Assembly: GCA_013433145.1 (NCBI GenBank)
Contig: CM024173.1
Span: 2,141,101 to 2,205,100, forward strand
Direction of reading: 5' to 3'
Length of the DNA stretch: 64,000 bases
Source of the DNA: Ascaris suum
Taxonomy: Eukaryota; Nematoda; Chromadorea; Rhabditida; Ascarididae
Position numbers and translations under genes: made by a program. Under the pieces are notes generated by a model that worked only from the letters and a program-made list of their open reading frames with translations, did no database searches and was not told where the DNA came from. Positions 13,228 through 26,178 of this stretch are shown here, piece after piece. Within the stretch, counting starts at the first letter, position 1. Every line of letters starts with the position of its first letter.

Positions 13228-15677
13228 AGAATTACACTAAAGATAGTTATGGAAATTTATCAATCGGCATATGATAAAATTACATAAAAATAGCTTTAAA
13301 CCTTTTCGATGCCAAGTTTTCATATGCAAATTTCTGAAAAACTTTAGCTAGCGATGAAAGAAATTATAAAAATGTTTCATTTTCAATGTAAAGGAAAACG
13401 AACAGTGAACATAAGTGCTTTTACTTTAATGTATTTTTTTTTGGTGATAAAGCCATTAGACCAGTGGGTCAGCATTTTATATCATAAAATAGAATGTAAT
13501 TCGAAAATCTGATATGACCAGCCACTAATTAAAACTTAAACACAAATTGCGGAAATTCAGATGATTTGTGATAGTGTTGGAATAAGAAAAAGCTATGTGC
13601 ATCTATGACATGCGATGTGGCCAATACGCTCTTGCCTCATTTTGTTTTGTTTGCTAGCGGGTGAGAGCTTAACTCAAGCTAGCGAAAAAAAAACACCTCG
13701 AACTATTAAATGTTAGGGTCAGCGAGTTCATGAACTCTCAAAATGTATGAAACACACACTTGCCGTAATTATCTTTCTTCAATTATTTTTCTATAGTTTT
13801 GTTCTATATTTCTCTTCTTGATAAAAAAAAAAACGAATTTTTTCAGCGCAAAAATATTCACATAGAAAAATTTTTTCTCAAAGTTGATAATCTTCGATTA
13901 AATTTCTAAAGATTAAAATACCTTCTATTTCATGCTAATTAATTCAATTTAAAAATATAAATTTTCAATAAAAATAAAGAAATTTCTTTTTCGTCTCTTT
14001 AAAAAAAAACAAATTTTTCATTCGAATTTTTTTTTCTAAGATTATATGCATAAATATTCGATCACTCAACAATATACTTACAATCTTCTCGGAAATAATT
14101 ATTTTCAATAGTCGAAAAAAAAGGCATCAAAAGAAACGCCGACCGCCTTAAAATCGAAGGAAATCGAGAGAGAGAGAGAAAAAAAAACGCGAAAATTTAT
14201 TGAACGTTGCCTATGGTGTATAGGAAATTGTTGTCGACGTTTCTTTTTTTTTTCTCGGCGTTTTTTTTTTTTCGATGGTGAAAAAAAGAATACATTGCAG
14301 TAAGAACGTTGAAATGAATTTCACATTTTAACATCTTTTGCATTCAGCGGTTAACAACAAAGAAATAAACTTTTAACCGAGCAAGATGAAAAACGAAAAA
14401 AAAAACTAGTAAATTCATTCGGTGAATTTTTATTTTTATATCGTTTTTTTTAAACGATTGATAAAGATAAATAAAGATGTGATAAAGATAAATTAGAGTC
14501 AATTTTGAGCATGTCGTATACCCTCAAATAAACCTCTGGGGTTATAATCTGTCAAATTTTTTTTCAAAGAGGATAAAGTTATGTTTCGTTGATATTACCA
14601 TGCCGAAAAGTTTGCAAAATAGGAATTTTCAATGAGCGCAACATATGTAGGCGATAAAATATGCATAATTATTTGTTGTATTATATGTATAATAAAAGGA
14701 GAGAGGCTCTTTTATGTGCAAGCAATATTAGCAATGAAAAGTACTCTCACAACGTTTCACCATAACGAGGCATTATCGAATAGCAATAAATGAGCAATGA
14801 AGCAAAATATAAATGAAGTGAATATGAGATAAACGAAGAATCAGAAACGACGAATGAAAGGAGAAGAGCACAGAACGAAAGAGAGGATTACTCTGATTTA
14901 CTTCAACGTTGTGCATTTACTGTTAATACCGTAGATCATTCAGTGTATAGTTTAGTGAGGAAAGAAATGACAAAGCAAAGTGAATTAATGAATGTTACTG
15001 CATTCGTTACGAGAAAATTGCGTTTACCTCTTAAAGGCAAATAACTCAATGCAGTAGAGCGCCAGTAGAGCATAAAAGTTTTCTCTTCAATCAAAAAAAA
15101 AAAAAATTAAAAATAAAAACCTAATTACAAAATTGGTGAGTTCTTCGAGGTATAAATTTTTTTTTTGGAGGGGAAGGATGCCGGAGAATATCAAAGTTTT
15201 CTCCTCTATCATTTTTTTTTTTGGAGGATAATATTATTTATAGAGAAACGACCTAAGGTCATACAATCACTGTGTAGAATTAATCAATTCAATAAGCCAT
15301 AAATGAACAATGAATATGTAGAATAATTTATTCATTTTTGAATTAATTTAATCACTTTCAAAATCCCTCAAAAGAAGATTCGAAATGAAAAACCGATCGA
15401 TAATAAAATGATAGCAACTTTTTCGATCGTCGAATATCCATAAATCCATTAAATTTTATAATTGTAATTCCAATGGCTTTCAGTATAAACCTCCCAGAAA
15501 GACAATAAGAATTCATAAGCGCACAGAAGGATGTACATACATGCACATATAGGTATACACACAGGTGCGTATCTATACGTTTACACGACCTATGCATGGA
15601 AAAAATACCGTCATGATACGCTTTGATGATGCAGATTTATAGAACCGCATAAAAAAGATAGTTATAAGAGTGACTAG

Positions 15678-16031
15678 ATGTACAGAGAAAAGGTATGCTA
15701 TGCGAAGATAGCGGAAAATTTGAGTATGAAAACATTCGGGTTAGGCAAAGAAATCATGTACTTTCGATATATTCATGCTTCAAATTGCATTATGTGTTAT
15801 CATCGTAATGATAAGTTAACTATTACTCGCGAAAATTTAGCACATGGTGAAAGAGAAAGAATAGAGAAGAAAAGAAGAGAATACGAAGAGACAGTTGAAG
15901 AAAGAACGATTGAACTTAGCAATGAATATAAAAAGGAGGAAAACGAGAATATAAACATATTGGCTAGAAAAGAAAATATTGATGAAATAAATAGTATAAA
16001 ATATGTTAGAGATTATAACAGAATAAAATAA
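15678..16031 (+). CDS. Unclear ORF, 117 residues, charged C-terminal half
   Basis: ATG-started frame. The first 50 residues are mixed; the rest is rich in Glu, Lys and Arg (ERIEKKRREYEETVEERTIE), as a coiled coil would be, but this is also what purine-rich AT-biased DNA encodes by chance. No splice partners, no recognised family. Confidence 0.15.
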   Translation: MYREKVCYAKIAENLSMKTFGLGKEIMYFRYIHASNCIMCYHRNDKLTITRENLAHGERERIEKKRREYEETVEERTIELSNEYKKEENENINILARKENIDEINSIKYVRDYNRIK

Positions 16032-17936
16032 CGAATTTAGGTTAGCTTATTATTCGCGCTTAGATATTTTCCGATATTTCGAATCTTTAAACTTTTCAGC
16101 ATCCTTTCGTATAAAAAAAAATCAACGCATCACAGATCGGGCCTCAGAGTTCAGGCTTAAGCTAGATGTTAGGTATAAACCTTAACTTTGGTTTTTATTG
16201 CTTCCGACAGGTTTTCGCTCCTCGTTAATTCCTAAACTTACTCTAGAATGATCACATAAACTGTTCTCGTTTATGTCGGCTAGGCAATTATACATATCAG
16301 CAAAAATCTTACAATCATTTAATTCATTGGATATCATTTAAAATTTCAAAGATATGAAAAACGTGCTAGAAACATTTGATAGATTATACTGATCAAACCA
16401 ACCGTTCTCATAAATTGCTTAGCAAATAATGAAACAATCTCAATAATGTGTTCATTGAATAATGATATGGTTTGCTCTCATAAATCTCGCCTAAAAGACT
16501 CGTTTTTAAAAGACCAGCTTTGTCTGTTTCTAAACGCTTGCAAAATTTTGTCTTTTCTGAATTCTGTAAAAGCTATAAAGTTATAGCTTTCAAATTGCTA
16601 CAATTATTAAAGAGGCTAAAGCTGCAAAATTCATTCCATTTGAAATTGCAGAAAAATTTCAAACTTGATATATGTCATATGTGTAGGCTATACCCATTAG
16701 ATTTTATAGTTCTAGTTTCATTGGTACTTGAATTGGAACACATATATACCTGTATAGGTGACAGACATAGATGACACTATGTCGTTATTATATGTAAATT
16801 AATAAAAGCGCCTAAGAAGCAAGCTTAGTTATTGTAAAAGAGGTAGCTGTTGAAGAAAAATATCTAAGGTTAATAAAGGAGTTCATCAATGATGAAACAG
16901 TGAAACAATAGAGATCGAGAAAAAAAATGAAAAAAATTTCAACTATGAATGAAAAATTTTTACGACTAAATTAAATTAACTAATTTTGTTTAAGGTATTT
17001 ATATGTATTTGAATCATATGAGTGTATAATTTTTAGCTATTGATAAGAAAGTGATAACACAGGTAGTGATAACAAATAAAACAATTCCAAGCGGAAATAT
17101 TAGTTGATAGCAGCTATCGTTTACCGTAGAGTTGAGGAATGAATATATACGTTGTGTGAAGCATGAGGCATCCATTTAGCTTGCACTGAACAGCCGCGCA
17201 GACATCCTCATGCAATCGGCACACAAAACTCGGCCCACTTATATTGTTGGCATCCCACAAGCAAAACCTACATCACACACTAAGTCGATAAATTTTCTAG
17301 ACACACAAATAGCACGTTGCTGAATCGTATTCCTTAAGCACCTCTCATTGAAGTTGATTACGTTGATTTTTTTTTTTTGAGAAGAAATCAAGGTGCAAAA
17401 TACCTTGATTTTTGAAAATGCTTGATCGAATTTAAAGCAAACCGAGACTTCGAATAATATAAGTGGAGAAGGTGAGGATTTTCATCTCAGGTAATGATTG
17501 AATATTTTTGATGACTTTCATATCATTTCGGTTTAATTTAAATTGATTTAAGTAGTTCAAGCAATCATCTTATAATAACAGCAAAATGATTACACTTGAA
17601 ATTAATATTTTCCTCTAGCATTAAACGTTTTATTCAAAGTACTGCTTTTATATTTACTTCTAAGAATAGTTTATCATACATTTTGGCGAAATAAGAGAAT
17701 TATCGGATAAATTACCCGCTTCAATTGTAAAAATATACTTTATTCAAAAATTGAATTCATTTTTTTCCCCACTAATCAGCGTTGATTTCAACAATTTGCT
17801 TAGCAGAAATATGAGCTCATCTCAAGATTTCGATATTTACATTATTGATACAATCAATTTAATTATCAATATTGCACTCATTTTATGACTTCATCGACAC
17901 TAAATTATCAGTTAAGTTGTTCACATTAAAATATTC

Positions 17937-18006
17937 AAATTACCTGATGCAATGAATAATTTATCTGGCGTTTGCCAGGTAACTTATTCATTGCATCAGG
18001 TAATTT
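17937..18006. repeat. 70-nt near-perfect inverted repeat (hairpin)
   Basis: Two 33-nt arms around a 4-nt loop (gttt). The outer arm is aaattacctgatgcaatgaa continuing for three more bases; the other arm is its exact complement. Across the whole stem I count one mismatch and one G-T wobble. Confidence 0.9.
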
Positions 18007-19731
18007 GCCGAAATGTTTATTACCGAAATATCAGGTTAACTTATCATATTTAAATAAACGTCAGGAAAATAATGCCCATCAAATTATTCAAAATAACGTT
18101 TATTGTTGCTATAAAAATATGCAAATTACATCGAAATTTTGTTCACTAGTCGTTATATATCATTTTTGCTATTCGAAAAATGATTGAAATACATTCATTT
18201 TCAGGTGAATTTTAACACTACAACGCGGAAATTTCCGATTTCGCATTGAACAAATAAAAATTCACTAAACATATCTGAAATTCAATAATATACGCATTAA
18301 AAAGAAAAATTATTTGAAAAACGGAAGCATATATCAGCAAAAAAAAAAAAAACAACGCCTCTTATGTAATGCTAATTAGCAAATAAATTCGGCGAACATA
18401 TGAGAACATGGATCTGCCATGAATTTTTAGTGCCAATTTCTGGCATTAAATAATTTGTCGATGCATTCCATAAGAGTTGATAAATTATGAAATTTTAATT
18501 TAATAATTCTATGACTTTTTTTCACTAAAAATGATCTAACAACTAAAATTTTTAAAAAGTATTACTAATTATATAAATGAGATGAATTTTTGATTGCAAA
18601 ATTACTTTTGTAAAGCTTTTATCGATACGATATGCTAATATCATTTAATCGAAGAGATATCTATTAGTTTACTCATTCATGTTTATTTTGTACTCATTAT
18701 GCTTTATCACCTAATCATCTGACGATCGGTTCGTTCGACGAGGGTCGACGCCGATTTGTTGAGTTCCATTCGCTTTGTACTCAGTGTATTCAATATGTCT
18801 ACTTAATGTACTTTATACGCGTAATTAATCCTCAACAAGCATAAATAAACATTTCTACAATAGAACGAATGATAGACGCTTATGAGTATGTTTAATTATA
18901 GGTTTTATTAGAATTAATAAAAATATTGAAATCTAATATAGCATCAAAAAGTTTTTGATAGTATTTTTTTTTTAATAGCAAACAAACATCTCTATAGATT
19001 GCATTGTATTTTCGAAATATTTTCGAATTTTTTTTCAAATGCTTTTTTTTCCTGAAATTCAATCACAATATTTCCATAGCAATAATAAACCAATTTGCAA
19101 ACATATTGCTATAGGCGATGAACATAAATTCGATACTTTTTTCTACAATAATTGAAATGTGTTTGCAAATGAAACGAAGAGTCAGTGTTAGAGAGTCTTT
19201 ATTTATGGCTTTCAAACTAATGGCTTTGCAATCAGTAAGAGAAAGGATTAACGATAAAACGCTCGTGTAAAAAGTCAAGCAAACATTTTAATAAAGCGAA
19301 AAAAAAGTTAGAGCATTATTTTAGATCGAGAGAAAAGAGGAGGTAAATTTTTACCTATTTGAAAAATATGGTCCATTGATGATAACTTTTATGATTGGTG
19401 ATAATGTAAGCATGATAAGAGCAACGATATAATAATTGAGGGGAAACGAAATTGTTTTCATATTTTCGTCACTTCTAGATGTTGGTTTTAGCCGAGAAAT
19501 TAGATTGTAACAGACGAATTTGAATATATAATGTGGTTTCAATACTTTCGTTGATACAATTATGTAAATTTCTTAATTCAACGGCAAATGTTTTTTGTAT
19601 GAGATCATCATCATGCAGTAATCGATGGTGAAATCAATGTTATGCTGAGTTCGACTCCAATTTGTGAACGTAATTTTTACTCATAGCAGTTATGGTCATA
19701 AATTGCTTTGAAAAAAATGAAAAGAGCTTCA

Positions 19732-19918
<187 letters not shown>

Positions 19919-20220
19919 CTATGAGATTCAAATCGTGGAATTGTAATGCTATTTGAATGCCCTTTCTGCTATCAAATTCCCATTTATTCACCTGCCGATA
20001 TATATGCATGAAGTCATTTGGTAATGACGTCATTTGATCGGGATCAAAACTGAGGTTCGAGTCGTAAAATACCAGTAAGGTTGGTACCGCGCTAAGCAAC
20101 TAAAATGACCCTTGAACTGCTCTCGTTTCATTTTACATTCCAAAAACAGTGAACGAGACATGATATCATGAGCGATTAATATGCAGTAATGATGTATGAT
20201 TACTTTTTAATGCAAACAGA

Positions 20221-20425
20221 TTGGTCTCTATAAAGTAGATAGTGAATACTCTAAAGTGCATTATTTTGAACGTAGAAGTATCGCGCGGTCGGCCATTTAC
20301 GGATAAGGAGATGTGGTTGCGGCTTCAGAACAACTCGACAAATCTCTAGGAAGCAATCAGTTTATATTCTCTTAATCGCATTATTTTGAATGCGGAAACA
20401 TTGTACGGTTGGTCATTTATAGTAA
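20221..20425. repeat. Diverged tandem duplication, 120-bp period
   Basis: gcattattttgaa occurs at 20258 and again at 20378, with matching flanks (tctcta upstream; ggtcggccattta against ggttggtcattta downstream). Roughly 70% identity by eye over at least 80 bp. Confidence 0.75.
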
Positions 20426-22096
20426 TAATAATAATATAATATCTAAACATGAGCACATCATACATATATAAACAATGATACCATAGATTTGTGAGCAATA
20501 AGAGACCTCGATTTGCTTGTTATCACTATCAATCGAATATTTGTATATGATTGCGAGAGAAGAGTGAACGTTGGCACGACATGTTACCTTGCTTACCTCT
20601 CATGTTCATGATGCAAATATTACCTGATAATAACATTCATATCGATCAACAAACAGAACTATTTCAATTAATGATAAATACTGCGATAACATATGCATAT
20701 AAACGCATATCGCAAATGTTTCATATATAAAGTATTGTCAGTAATTGTTATAGTTAATGCTATATGAAGTATTATAGTAATATCTAGTAGCTTGTTGAGC
20801 TTTAAATCTGGCTAAATTTAATGAAAATTTAGATTTGCGCAATTAATTCCATTAATATTTTTCTTGAAGAAATTATTTTCTATTGTTGTGAATACCATAT
20901 TTTTCTTTTCTTAGTGGGTAATATTTTTGAAGAAATTTTTTTAATCGTCGAAAAAATTGACGTTTTTTTTTAAATTTATAATTTTATCACATATAGAATT
21001 TTATTTTAAATAGAATTTTATTTCAAATAGTGAAAAAAACAAAAGATTTCCTATTTCAACGATAGGTAATGCAAAAATTTTTTCACGTTTTTAGCCATGC
21101 TAATAAATTATACAAATATTCATTCAACGATAAATATATGAGAAAAAAAAAGAGCAGAAATATTTAAAGAAATATTGCTTAGAAAATCTATTAATTTTTG
21201 AAAAATTTTTTAAAGATCTACTGGAAAAAAAATAAATGAATATCGATAAAAGAGAAATACTTTAAAATGCAAGAGGAATTGAGGAAATCATATGAGGATA
21301 ATTGCGTGACACACTACGAGTGTCTCTTTCTCATGGGAAAGTCGAGTATGTAAGCAATCATGCGCTCACATACTTTCAAATCCCTCTATACACACAATTC
21401 GATTACCTATTTCTCACCTTTGCCTCTTCATCTTTCATTTCCTCTATCTAATATATAGCATCTCAAATCTATGCGATCATGAAATATTTTAGGGCAAATT
21501 TTTGAATTAAAAAAAAAACAACAACAATAATAGCAATTTTTAATTATGAGCATTACAGTAATTATATACATAATATTATTATATATTTCATCACTATAAC
21601 AACAAGATTTATAACATTTAAAAGTATGACGTCATCACATATGATATCATTACTTATAACATCATATTATCACAGAACATCAGTTACATATAAAATATTA
21701 GCATATTTGTAAATTTGCGAGAATTTTATTATTGTAAAAATGCAAAATTGATTTGCGCTTTTTCTAAGAAGCTTAAATAGTTTTCAAAAAATAAGAAAGA
21801 AATGAAAAAAGTGAAGCAATCGTCGAAGTGGAGATCAAAAAAATAATTTGAATAGCAATTATAATTCAAGTTCGTTTAATTTATTACCTTAGATTCTCAT
21901 TAGAACTCAACTTAAATACGATTAATTAAATGCAGCGATTCGTTTTTATTTTCATATAATGACGATCTTCTTATTCGTTTTCGGGAATGAGAGAACGATT
22001 CTAAGCATGAAACGAATTTTCCTCAAAGAGTTCATCAATTCGTGTAGTTTATCAAATTCAAATTAAATTTATCGACTGATGCAAACTAATGCTATG

Positions 22097-22109
22097 TGAC
22101 CTTTGACCT
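22097..22109 (-). promoter_or_regulatory. Perfect DR1 element (nuclear-receptor type)
   Basis: The plus strand reads TGACCTTTGACCT, i.e. two AGGTCA half-sites with 1-bp spacing on the minus strand. This is the consensus for HNF4/RXR/COUP-class receptors. It lies 4.1 kb upstream of the cadherin start. Whether it is used is unknown. Confidence 0.4.
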
Positions 22110-24639
22110 AAATTCGCTCGTCAACAACGTTTATAAATGCACGAGTGGAATCATTATTATCTTATTGTGGGTACCCATCGACGATTATAGAGATTCTATG
22201 GGTGAATGGTGGTTGGAAAAATTTATATTATATGCTCAAATTTTTAATTACAAGACACATCTTTCATCTTCGAAATGCGCTACATTTGCCGAATCTAAAA
22301 AAAAAAACTTTAATATTCACTTATTAAGAATGAAATAAAATATGATAAAATTTAAATTGAGCGCAATAAGAAAAATCTGCAATGAAGTTAATATACGATT
22401 CGCTAATGCGCTCTAATGTATGAGCCAATAAGCCATACCTCACTGTGTTGTTTTTTTATTGCAGATAAATTATTCTCTAAATAAGATCTACTAAAAATCA
22501 ATCAGTATAATATAGTAAAAAGTATTCATTGATAATGGAATAAAACCAACGGTGAAAGAGGTATTTCAGAGGTATTTTCTCTATTAGTGATTATTATGTT
22601 ATATATTTCATTGAAAACGAATTGGAGAACGCAGCAAGATGTCCTCCTCATAGAGGTTATGCAAATATATATACCTATAAAAAGAAACGAGTATATGCCG
22701 TTAATAAAGTCAAGTGGTGGCACCCCGTCGGCATATAGGACAATATTCAAAGCTCTAGCCATATCAATTTACAAATGTCATGCGCCTCACTTGATGGCTC
22801 CATGAATATTTCTCCAATCGGTCGTTTTTCTTGTATCTTCAAAGAGAAACGATTGTTGAAAATTATTTCAACAAGGAATTCATCTGTTTGTCAACTTTTT
22901 TTTTGTGGCTTAATCTTGTCGAAAACGAATTTTTTCTGAAGCATTAAAATTTTTCTTGAATACTGTTTTTGTTAGATAAGGTTTGTTGAATTTTTCAATA
23001 AGTTTAATAAAATCAATAGTAATTAAAAAAATGGAGAAGATAGCGGTATAAATATTTTCGATAAGAAGTCATCTCTGTGGACTAATTTCGAGTAATTTGA
23101 GCGGGAGATTTAAAATTTAGAACGTTATATAATTGAATTTATGAGAAATAAATATCACATCGATGAGCATAAAAGATAGTATGAAAATTAGAATTGAAGA
23201 TTTATTATCATTATCTCTTTCATTAAGAAATTATTCCTTCTCTCTAATAACCCTTTACGATATTTAAATTTGTAAATTTTAAGCAAATTATTTATGATCT
23301 ATCGTATCGTATAATTCAATCTCCTTTATTTTTATTTTTTTTTTTACTTTTATCATTAATAATAAATTTTTGGGAATACCATTCCTCTATAACTCATTGT
23401 TTTTTTTTTGTTTCTATAGCATAGTGCAGCTTCGGATAATGATTGTTAACAATTGATGATAGTAATTCTCTCTGAATACTTTCAACTCTCTCTCTGAATC
23501 ATTTCAACATTTTCGAAAAAAAAAATTCAATGAAACCTTTTCTTTTTTTGCGTTAGTGAATAATTTAATGAATATAGATTAATGAACACTTAGACTGTTG
23601 AAAAAAATGAGAAGGTAAAGGATATATACTTGTATTTTTTATACTTTTTATACTTTTTATTAGATGAGGGGGGACGAGATATTCGTTAATATCATACGAT
23701 ATGCACAACTATCGTCATTTGATGTAAGATTCGACTCGTAATGACTGTAAAATTTTTGGTTATCAAAAGAAATATCGTTCATTATAAGGAAATTCCACTC
23801 AAATATTGTGAATGAGCATTTCATTGAAGAGTGCGCTTTATGTAATGAACATTCGGCGATAATCTTTATGCAGTGATAACAATGAGCAGCTGAAAAGCTC
23901 GACAATAGTTGCTTATAAAGGAAGAAACTCACTCGTGGACACCTGAAATAGAAATATTTGAAATATATGAGAGGAAAATTTGTTTAATAAGTGGAATAAA
24001 AATTCACATAACAGGTTAACGATGAATAAGACAAATTTATTGATTTATTTAAAGGCTAAGGATTGATTGTCACTTCAATATGCTTAATAGATCAAAAGTT
24101 GTGGGAAAAAGAATGAATGATTTTCTTTTCATACCTAGAGGGTGATTGATGAAATATTTTTACAACTTTTATTGTCTTTATTGAAACTAGACTTTCCGGA
24201 AATAGTTAAAATTTAAATGTTTTGAAAAAAAAAGAACTGAGGATTTCTAATTTCTATGCTTTACATTAACAGAAAATCATCATCAATAGAGGATATTTCA
24301 ATTGAGGTTTGCTCAGTCCGCCCTTATTCACCTATTCAGACTAAATTCGATACTAAAATGTTTATTCATATCGTTTCAATCTTTAATTCAATGAGAAAAT
24401 TTGAAAATTTACATTTGAAAGCAAAACATATAAAAATTAATACCAAAGAAAATATTACATGAATATGCTTAGCTAAAAATTGCATCCATCTTTATATGGA
24501 GCAATAGAAATACTAGCGTGACATTTCGATGACCGTAAATTAATGCAGCAATAGATATTTAGTGCTATTTTTGAAACAATGAGGGTGAATGTTTATTTAT
24601 TTGCTCTTTCGATTTGAGAGAAAGCTGAATGTAGCGCGT

Positions 24640-24660
24640 GCAGCTGTACGTGACAGCTGC
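24640..24660. promoter_or_regulatory. Paired E-box palindrome
   Basis: GCAGCTGT-ACGTG-ACAGCTGC is a perfect inverted repeat around two CAGCTG E-boxes; a third CAGCTG lies at 24727. It sits 1.5 kb upstream of the first cadherin exon. bHLH factors bind such sites; function here is inferred only. Confidence 0.35.
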
Positions 24661-26164
24661 ATACTTATATATCAAGTGTTGTGAATGTTACTCATGAAGA
24701 ACGTTGAAAATGCTCAACAGTTTCACCAGCTGTCAATTATCAAAACGTGATATCCATTATTACAGAACGTCGAAACTTTTAATAAGAATTAATGCCATGG
24801 CGCATTCAAATGATTTCAAAGATATAGCAGTAATTGTAGTATAAAATAGACAAAAATTTTTCCGAACTTCAATTTTTCGTTGTAAAATTAGTACAACAAT
24901 AAATTTAGGTTATTTTTATTTAAATGAAACGGCTCGATGTTCAACACATCCAATCATTATGGAGTCGAGATCCAGAAGCTGTCTCGTTGTCTAATTGAGG
25001 CAGTAATTGTAAACTCATCTAGTAATATGTAACCGTTCATATTATTGATTCAGTGTGCATCATTTTCTACTGCACATTCAAACCTTAATCAAATATAATC
25101 AAATAGTGCCGGAAAGAGATGATGTGATATTTGTGAAAGGATCGGCAGGAGCGGCAAGTAAGTGAATCATGACGGTGCATATTTGCATACTGCTTATCGA
25201 AGGAAGTGCGCGAACGCTTGCGCTAATGCCAGCAGTTTGAGTGGCGCCCAAGAGTTGACACTCACATTGCCGTACTGTTTGCTATCGGGGGCACAGTCAA
25301 ATCTATATATACATTCTACATGACTCCAACCAAACATGCCATATCAAATTGCTGCATACACACAAGTATCGGGATGCACCAAACACTTCACCAATTTCTA
25401 GTCACCGACAATCTTTCTTTGTTGAACTCTCTAATTGCTATCGACGTATGAACAGTCGAACATTTCTCACATCTAGCTTTCAACAGACAGCTATTCCACC
25501 AACTAAAACCTCAGGTGGCACTAAATTTTTGCGCGTTCCGTTCTTTCATGCGCTTACCTCTAAGAGTTTCTAGTATCTGTTCAAAATACCTAAAAAATTC
25601 AAAAGTGCGTGAAAAAAAACCAGCCATGTCGGATATATATCCCGTAGGTAAGGTTCATGCAAATAAATGTGCAAGCAAAAATTTGAAAAGAAATTCTTTT
25701 AGCAACGAAACCAATCTTTGGCACTCTAAATGAATATAAAATACGGTTTCTCGATCACCCACCTTGATGGATACTATTCTATGAAGTCGTTTGGTAATAC
25801 TTTGTGAGAAACACGCAACTAAGCAAATCGAGTAATAGATTTACCCAAAATTGACGCAATTAGAATAGACAACTAATTAAAATGTTTTTTTTTGGACAGC
25901 TAGAAGTACCTGGTAATAAATGAAATATTTGAAATGAATTACTGTTTAAATTAGTACTAAAAGGAAATACAATTATAAATAGAACAGTTGATTTTTTTAT
26001 TTTCAATGAGATGATTATTAAATAATTTTTCAATGGTGGATGTTTGGTAACGCTTCGAAAAAGAGCTCTAAATGAGGTCATCTAACGAAGACATTCTCCG
26101 TTCAACGATTTTCGACGACACATAGCGAGCAGCACACAGATTTTGTGTTTTAATTTCTTCTCTA

Positions 26165-26178
26165 ATGATGTGCCGCAG
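26165..26178 (+). CDS. Cadherin exon 1: 14-nt start exon
   Basis: ATG ATG TGC CGC AG is followed directly by a strong donor (GTATGT). It encodes MMCR plus two bases of the next Arg, so it ends in phase 2. That joins in frame to the hydrophobic exon at 28488, giving a Met-Met-Cys-Arg-Arg head typical of a signal peptide n-region. The sequence before it is pyrimidine-rich (tttaatttcttctcta) but has no AG just before the ATG. The alternative is an unseen upstream start; the phase fit and the signal peptide it creates favour this one. Confidence 0.55.

Larger units (their letters stand above)
20100..26164. other. Upstream region of the cadherin gene; no exon recognised
   Basis: Contains the 120-bp diverged duplication (20221-20425), the DR1-like element (22097-22109), and the E-box palindrome (24640-24660) with a third CAGCTG at 24727. 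A frame at 22096-22338 reads naturally in part (WVPIDDYRDSMGEWWLEKF) but has no ATG or splice partners. Confidence 0.4.
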
